A DNA stretch of 64,000 bases. It comes from Syntrophomonas sp. DTU019. GTDB lineage: Bacteria > Bacillota > Syntrophomonadia > Syntrophomonadales > Syntrophomonadaceae. Every line of letters begins with the position of its first letter. Position 1 is the first letter of the stretch. Below, in pieces: positions 58,823-64,000 of the stretch. Made by a program: the position numbers and the translations under genes. The DNA lies in the NCBI GenBank assembly GCA_913757435.1, contig CAJYDM010000002.1, positions 248,001-312,000 on the forward strand, written 5' to 3'. The notes below the pieces were generated by a model. That model had not been told where the DNA came from and ran no database searches. It saw only the letters and a program-made list of their open reading frames with translations.

Positions 58823-61006
58823 TTAATCTCCCCTGTATTCACCTGGCAAGACCCGTCTTACTTCCATCACATCTTTAACCTTCTGTATCCTCTGAATAAC
58901 CGCCTGCAGATGACTCATGTCCTTTATCTCCAGTTTAAAATTCATTATTACCCGGTTATTCTTGGTGATGCGGGAATATACCGAATTGATGTGGATTTTG
59001 GTATCAGCGATGACGATCATCACATCGGTGGTCAGCCGGGGACGGTCCATTGCCCGGACCTCCAGTTCCACCCCATAAATCCCCCGGTCATCAGACCATT
59101 CCACATCAATAATACGGTCCGGTTCATGATTCATATAGTTTTGCATGTTGGGGCAATCTTGACGGTGAACGGATACTCCCCGTCCTCTGGTAATATACCC
59201 TAAAACTTGGTCACCAGGCAAGGGGTTGCAACAGCGTGCCAGGCGTATAGCGACATCGTCCACCCCTTTGATGCGCAAGGCCCGGGTATCCTTATCGGCG
59301 TGCGACGCCGGGCGGTTGACGCTGGTCTTCAATATGTCCTCAACGCTGGCTTCCGGAAAGTATAATTCCTTCTGTTTATTAATGACCTGATTGACCGTCA
59401 GAGCCCCATCACCCAAGGCGGCCAGGAGATCGTCGACGGTACTATAGCCAAAGCGCCGGGCTATATCCATCAACTTGTCTTCCTTTAATAACTCGCGGGG
59501 ATCGAGGTGTTTCTTTTTCAAATCCTTTTCCAGGAGTTCGTGGCCGCGCATGATATTGACCTGGCGCTTCTCCCTCTTAAACCATGCCTTGATGCGGCTT
59601 TTGGCAGATGAGGTCTTGATGAAATTGAGCCAATCTTTAGACGGTCCCGGTGAGCTTTTGGAGGTGATAATCTCCACAATCTCACCGTTATTCAAAGTGT
59701 AATCCAACGGTACGATGCGCCCGTTGACACGCGCGCCGGTGCACTGGTGCCCCACTTCGGTGTGCACCCGGTAGGCGAAATCCACCGGACAAGCGCCTTT
59801 GGGCAGCTCTATTACTGCCCCCTTGGGGGTAAAGACGAAAACCGAGTCATCGAACAGGTCTATTTTTAAGGATTCCATAAATTCGTCGGTATCCTTGATA
59901 TCTTGCTGCCACTCCAGGATCTGCCGCAGCCAGGCCAATTTCTCATCCAGTTTACGCTCCCGGCCGGTGTCGCCCTCTTTATAGCGCCAATGCGCAGCGA
60001 TGCCGTATTCGGAAGTACGGTGCATATCCCTGGTGCGGATTTGCACCTCGAACGGTTCACCCCCCTGTCCGATCAAGGTAGTGTGCAAGGATTGGTACAT
60101 ATTCGGTTTGGGTGTGGCTATATAGTCTTTGAATCGTCCCGGGAGCGGCTTCCACATAGTATGTATTATGCCTAAGACCCCGTAACACTGACGGATGTCG
60201 TCCACGATGACCCGGATGGCAATTTTATCATAGATCTCATCAATTTCCTTGCCTTGCTTGATCATCTTTTTATAAATGCTGTAAATGTTCTTGGGGCGGC
60301 CTTTGATTTCTGCCTTGATGCCGATCTGATCCAGGCCGCTGCGAAGCTGCTCGATCAATTCATTGACATAGTCTTCCCGCTGTTTCCGTTTCAGTTTGAG
60401 CCGCGTGGCCACCTCGCGGTAAGTATCGTTGTCCAGGTAGGCGAAAGCCAGATCCTCTAGTTCCCATTTGAATTTAAAGATCCCCAGGCGATGAGCCAGC
60501 GGGGCAAATATCTCCTGGGTCTCAGTGGCAATCTCTTTCTGTTTTGGTTCACTTTGATAGTCCAGGGTGCGCATGTTATGTAAACGGTCAGCCAGTTTTA
60601 TAAGAATAACCCTGATATCCTTGGCCATAGCGATAAACATCTTGCGCAGGTTTTCAGCCTGGGCGTCTTGTTTGGTCTTGAAGTTGATGCGCGACAGCTT
60701 GGTAACCCCTTCAACCAAGAGGGCGATTTCTTCTCCGAAGTTTTTTACCACATCCTGATAGGTCACAATGGTATCCTCTACCACATCATGCAAAAGAGCA
60801 GCACACACTGATGCGACATCCATTTCAATGTCTGCCAGGATAAGGGCTACCTCGACCGGATGGCTGATATACGGGTCGCCGGATATACGCTTTTGGTTTT
60901 CGTGTGCTTTGCTGGCATATAGATAAGCTCTGGTTATGAGGTCCAGATTGGCATCCGGGTCATAAGCGGCCACCTTATCCAGAATCTGCTGTAATTTTGG
61001 ATCCAT
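58823..61006 (-). CDS. rel: bifunctional (p)ppGpp synthetase/hydrolase Rel
   Basis: Stringent-response enzyme of about 727 residues. The HD hydrolase domain (YISHPVEVALILADIEMDVASVCAALLHDVVEDT, with LADRLHNMRTL) is intact, followed by the synthetase domain (DKIAIRVIVDDIRQCYGVLGIIHTMWKPLPGRFKDYIATPKPNMYQSLHTT), a TGS domain (VFTPKGAVIELPKGACPVDFAYRVHTEVGH), and a C-terminal ACT domain. It should both make and degrade (p)ppGpp. ATG 61006 has AGGTGA six bases upstream; GTG 61015 is the alternative. It lies between recJ and dtd; apt, often in between in Bacillus, is absent. Confidence 0.96.
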   Translation of the reverse strand: MDPKLQQILDKVAAYDPDANLDLITRAYLYASKAHENQKRISGDPYISHPVEVALILADIEMDVASVCAALLHDVVEDTIVTYQDVVKNFGEEIALLVEGVTKLSRINFKTKQDAQAENLRKMFIAMAKDIRVILIKLADRLHNMRTLDYQSEPKQKEIATETQEIFAPLAHRLGIFKFKWELEDLAFAYLDNDTYREVATRLKLKRKQREDYVNELIEQLRSGLDQIGIKAEIKGRPKNIYSIYKKMIKQGKEIDEIYDKIAIRVIVDDIRQCYGVLGIIHTMWKPLPGRFKDYIATPKPNMYQSLHTTLIGQGGEPFEVQIRTRDMHRTSEYGIAAHWRYKEGDTGRERKLDEKLAWLRQILEWQQDIKDTDEFMESLKIDLFDDSVFVFTPKGAVIELPKGACPVDFAYRVHTEVGHQCTGARVNGRIVPLDYTLNNGEIVEIITSKSSPGPSKDWLNFIKTSSAKSRIKAWFKREKRQVNIMRGHELLEKDLKKKHLDPRELLKEDKLMDIARRFGYSTVDDLLAALGDGALTVNQVINKQKELYFPEASVEDILKTSVNRPASHADKDTRALRIKGVDDVAIRLARCCNPLPGDQVLGYITRGRGVSVHRQDCPNMQNYMNHEPDRIIDVEWSDDRGIYGVELEVRAMDRPRLTTDVMIVIADTKIHINSVYSRITKNNRVIMNFKLEIKDMSHLQAVIQRIQKVKDVMEVRRVLPGEYRGD

Positions 61007-61011
61007 TGATG

Positions 61012-63801
61012 TCACCTAAGCGGCAATAACTGAAGACTTTCCATCAGATCATGGAAAGCTTTCTTTTCGGCCAGGCCTTCAAGATAATAAGGGGAATCAA
61101 CCATATCAAAGCTGGTTTTAACTTGGGGCACCAACTTTATTGCCATAATACTACCCTTTTTCTTAACCTGGCACAAGCCCAGGTCGACAAGTATCTGCAA
61201 CAAAGCCCCCAAATTTGTCGGGTGCAGGCGTACCCCACTCCGGTCTGACAAAGCCTGGCAGAGGTGGGCAGGTTCGCCCTGCAGGGCTTGCGGACCCAGG
61301 GAACACAAGGCCGTATACACTGGACGGAGCAATTCCGGGCCGGGATAGAAGCGCTCCAAAAAACTGCGATTGGCCTCGGCCTGTTCGGGTTCAAACAGCA
61401 AACCCAAAGGCGTAGCGCCACTGCCCCCCAATTCCCAATATAGCTGGGTTATCTCCATCAGGCTAAAGGGCAGGTCAGCCAGCCAAATCCCGTCAATATC
61501 CGTTACCGGGTCACCACAGGCATTGCCATCGGTGAGCAGGAATCCAGCAGCCGCCCTGGAGAATTGCATCCTCATCCGGCGGCGTTGCTGAGTATCATTC
61601 AAACCAACTTCGTTGTAAAGGTTTTGATGCCGTTGCTGCCAGCCTTGCAAAGTCCTGGGGCGATTGACATACACTGCATATCGCCCCTTCGGAAGCATAT
61701 TTCCCGCCTTAATAGGGTATGCCAAAGATAATGGGAAGGGTGCCGACCGATCACTGCTCTCATCAATGTCGTATGTGGCCGCTCCTTCCTCCCTGGCTTG
61801 CAAGTCTATAGCATAACCGCCTTGCCATGAAAGGCCGTTATGCTGCATATAATAGTTGTAAGCCCGGGTAATTATATAAATGCCCGGAACGCCTGCATGC
61901 AAGGCCCGCTCTCCGGCCTGACGCCGGCTCAAGGGCATATGGCCGTGCAGGCTGTACAGTACTGATTCACACAACCACAGTTGCAGGTAATGTCTAACTT
62001 TTTTCCACAACCGATAGGTAGGCACATTTAACACTACCACCTGCTGCTGCTCCAGCCGGGAAACAGCAGCTGAGAGCCATGAAGCCGGTGTATGGCCGGA
62101 CTGTGCTTCAGTCTGATAGGAAGTACGCATCTCTTTGACTTTGAGTTGCAGACTGGTCCGGCCTCGGAATTGGTTGCGGTCCAGTTGAAAGCTGATATCG
62201 GCCCGGTAATGGCTTGACTTAAAATCCACCAGATGCGGCTTGCCGAAAGCGATCACGCCCAGGTCGGTGCCTTGCAGGCGGGCCTTAAAGTGCTGGCCTT
62301 CAGAACCTACCATACCCGCTTGATACAGCGCCGCTCCCCTAACCGCCAGTACCGGGGCATGATTACCGGGCCCGAAAGGCTCCATAGCCTGGATCTCCTG
62401 CCATAGCTGGCAGTTTAACTCCTCGGGGGTAAGTTCAATATCTATGTGATGTTCTGATCGTTTTAGCTGAGCCGGACAGTGCTGCTGGCTCCAGGCCTGC
62501 AAAGCCTCATCAAAGGCAGACAGTTTCGACCGCTCTATGGTCAGGCCTGCCGCCATGGGGTGCCCCCCGAATTGACGAAGATGTCTATGGCAGGCCTGCA
62601 AGGCGGCATTGATGTCAAAGCCCTCAATGCTGCGACATGAACCCCGCCCGATATCGTCCTCCCAGTTTATGAGGATGACCGGTTTATGGTGCTGTTCACA
62701 GAGCCGTGAAGCTACAATGCCCAGAACTCCATGGTGCCAGTCACTGCCGTCTATAAGCAGCACTGGTTTATCCTTTAAGGATGGTTGGTGAGCTATTTTA
62801 AGGGACGCTTCGCCTACTATTATTTCCTCGATTTGTTTCCGTTCCTCATTGAGGCGGTCAAGTCTCTCCGCCAGGTAGCTGGCCTGTTGCTCCTCGCGGC
62901 TATAGAGCAGTTCCACGCTGAGCCGGGCGTGGTCCAGCCGACCGGCTGCATTGAGGCGCGGAGCCAATATGAAACCGATTTGCCAGGAATCCAGCCGTTC
63001 CTCAGGTTTGATACCACCCAGATCCATCAAGGCCCTTAGTCCGGGCCTGACGGTATCAGACAGGCATTGCAGCCCGTGTCTTACCAAGATGCGGTTGTCA
63101 CCGGTCAGCTCAACGATATCAGCAATGGTGGCCAGAGCCACTAGATCCAGCCAAAGGTCTGGTTTAGACTGCTTCGTTAGGGCACGGGCCAGCTGGTAGG
63201 CCACCCCAGCCCCGCACAGTTTGCGGCTGCCCGGGTTGTGGTCATCCAGTTGAGGATTTATTATGGCGTCTGCCTCGGGGAGTATTTCACCCGGCATATG
63301 ATGGTCGGTGACAACCACCTTCATACCGAGCCTCCTGGCTGCGGCCACCTCATCCACTGACCTGATGCCACAATCAACAGTTATGAGCAGCCCATAACCT
63401 TGCCCAACCAGTTGCCGTACAGCTTGCATATTGAGCCCATAGCCCTCCTGAAATCGGTCGGGAATATAATAATCCACCTCAGCGCCAAGCATCTCCAGAC
63501 ATTCTCTCAATATAACCGTACTGCAGACCCCATCCACGTCATAATCTCCGTATACGATTATAGGTTGCCGGGCTAAAATCGTCTCTTCGATCACCTCTAT
63601 TGCTGTAACCATGCCCTTTAGGGCATGCGGGGAAGTGAGTTCTTCCCAGCGGGGTGAAAGATACCGTCGGCATTGCTCCTCGGTACACAGGCCACGCTGC
63701 TGCAGCAATATGGCTGCAGTAATGCTTATACCCAGGTTTTTAGCTATAGTGCGGGCTTGTTCAATATCATATTGGCGAACGATCCATATCGGCTGATTCA
63801 T
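61012..63801 (-). CDS. recJ: single-stranded-DNA-specific exonuclease RecJ, long form
   Basis: 5'-to-3' exonuclease of 929 residues used in recombination and repair. The DHH domain shows VYGDYDVDGVCSTVIL, DCGIRSVDEVAAARRLGMKVVVTDHHMPG and INPQLDDHNPGSRKLCGAGVAYQLA; the DHHA1 domain has DRLLIDGSDWHHGVLGIVASRL-like residues (LLIDGSDWHHGVLG) and GFDINAALQACHRHLRQFGGHPMAAGL. An OB-fold follows (to about 560). The last 360 residues form a long C-terminal extension resembling those of Firmicutes RecJ proteins, here longer than the roughly 790-residue Bacillus protein. It starts at ATG 63801 and its stop lies just ahead of the rel start. Confidence 0.93.
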   Translation of the reverse strand: MNQPIWIVRQYDIEQARTIAKNLGISITAAILLQQRGLCTEEQCRRYLSPRWEELTSPHALKGMVTAIEVIEETILARQPIIVYGDYDVDGVCSTVILRECLEMLGAEVDYYIPDRFQEGYGLNMQAVRQLVGQGYGLLITVDCGIRSVDEVAAARRLGMKVVVTDHHMPGEILPEADAIINPQLDDHNPGSRKLCGAGVAYQLARALTKQSKPDLWLDLVALATIADIVELTGDNRILVRHGLQCLSDTVRPGLRALMDLGGIKPEERLDSWQIGFILAPRLNAAGRLDHARLSVELLYSREEQQASYLAERLDRLNEERKQIEEIIVGEASLKIAHQPSLKDKPVLLIDGSDWHHGVLGIVASRLCEQHHKPVILINWEDDIGRGSCRSIEGFDINAALQACHRHLRQFGGHPMAAGLTIERSKLSAFDEALQAWSQQHCPAQLKRSEHHIDIELTPEELNCQLWQEIQAMEPFGPGNHAPVLAVRGAALYQAGMVGSEGQHFKARLQGTDLGVIAFGKPHLVDFKSSHYRADISFQLDRNQFRGRTSLQLKVKEMRTSYQTEAQSGHTPASWLSAAVSRLEQQQVVVLNVPTYRLWKKVRHYLQLWLCESVLYSLHGHMPLSRRQAGERALHAGVPGIYIITRAYNYYMQHNGLSWQGGYAIDLQAREEGAATYDIDESSDRSAPFPLSLAYPIKAGNMLPKGRYAVYVNRPRTLQGWQQRHQNLYNEVGLNDTQQRRRMRMQFSRAAAGFLLTDGNACGDPVTDIDGIWLADLPFSLMEITQLYWELGGSGATPLGLLFEPEQAEANRSFLERFYPGPELLRPVYTALCSLGPQALQGEPAHLCQALSDRSGVRLHPTNLGALLQILVDLGLCQVKKKGSIMAIKLVPQVKTSFDMVDSPYYLEGLAEKKAFHDLMESLQLLPLR

Positions 63802-63830
63802 TTAATCCCCTTTGAGAATCGGGTAGACTG

Positions 63831-63847
63831 TGGCCTCAAAGAGGCCA
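63831..63847. repeat. short hairpin in the recJ leader
   Basis: TGGCCTC and GAGGCCA form a perfect seven-base-pair stem with an AAA loop, in the leader of recJ. No T-run follows on the minus strand. Confidence 0.4.
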
Positions 63848-63863
63848 TTCCGATTTCTTATAC

Positions 63864-63869
63864 ATTATA
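63864..63869 (-). promoter_or_regulatory. possible -10 element upstream of recJ
   Basis: TATAAT on the minus strand lies about 63 bases before the recJ start. The -35 region is weak, so this is a tentative promoter. The remaining 130 bases to the window end hold no recognisable gene. Confidence 0.3.
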
Positions 63870-64000
63870 AATGAAGACGATACGAATAGCAGTAGTTTCT
63901 TATTGCGCAGTATCAGCCGGGGTATGACGTTGAAAGCAAATACTAGCACGGTCTATTGGCTAGCAGGCAGGATACCTAATTGGATATGCTGCGGTCTTAG

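Overview
The window looks like chromosomal DNA of an anaerobic, endospore-forming member of the Firmicutes (Clostridia), most plausibly near Syntrophomonadaceae. This is inferred from gene content and order: spoIIGA-sigE-sigG beside ftsZ and ftsA, a spoVD-type transpeptidase in the division cluster, T-box and transcription-attenuating cobalamin leaders, HemZ, and a five-domain flavodiiron protein of a type I associate with Syntrophomonas. TTG and GTG starts are common, and most genes lie on the minus strand.

Layout. Positions 1-3000 hold topA (cut by the left edge) and dprA. Positions 3100-8300 hold plus-strand genes: a small unknown protein, a membrane-bound PAS-GGDEF-HD-GYP protein, an NT5C-like nucleotidase and a secreted stalk-domain protein. 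Positions 8400-17400 are accessory: a lipocalin-like protein, a crotonase-fold protein without the hydratase glutamates, a half-length PurL-like protein with a cysteine cluster, a secreted peptidoglycan-binding/M14-like protein, a cobalamin-riboswitch operon (zinc dehydrogenase plus TrpD-like transferase), an orphan DNA methyltransferase and a decayed sigG fragment. A YrpB/FabK-like flavoprotein follows.

Positions 18768-39020 are one long minus-strand division, cell-wall and sporulation block, transcribed from mraZ to sigG: mraZ-rsmH-ftsL-spoVD-murE-mraY-murD-ftsW-murG-murC-murA-ftsQ-DUF881-sbp-ftsA-ftsZ-spoIIGA-sigE-sigG, ending in a 45-codon ORF. A triple MraZ-type repeat precedes mraZ. murF, murB and ddl are absent from this block.

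Positions 39100-40160 are a 1.1 kb stretch without a recognisable gene. Next come the flavodiiron fusion protein and a plus-strand trio (ureohydrolase, PLP aminotransferase, ornithine-cyclodeaminase-family reductase) that could convert arginine to proline. A REP-associated tyrosine transposase with an array of its short repeats follows. Positions 47500-63800 return to the minus strand: recJ-rel-dtd-MBL hydrolase, a T-box-controlled aroF-pheA pair, hemZ-hisS-aspS, a 6S RNA, tcdA, a MagIII-like glycosylase, and a paaK-ACT pair. The recJ-rel-dtd-hisS-aspS-6S-tcdA order resembles that of Bacillus subtilis.

The best candidates for something new are the cobalamin-controlled TrpD-like operon, the ureohydrolase/aminotransferase/reductase trio, the T-box leader with a duplicated expression platform in front of two enzymes lacking their usual regulatory domains, and the half-PurL protein. 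All calls come from reading the sequence; no database search was possible.
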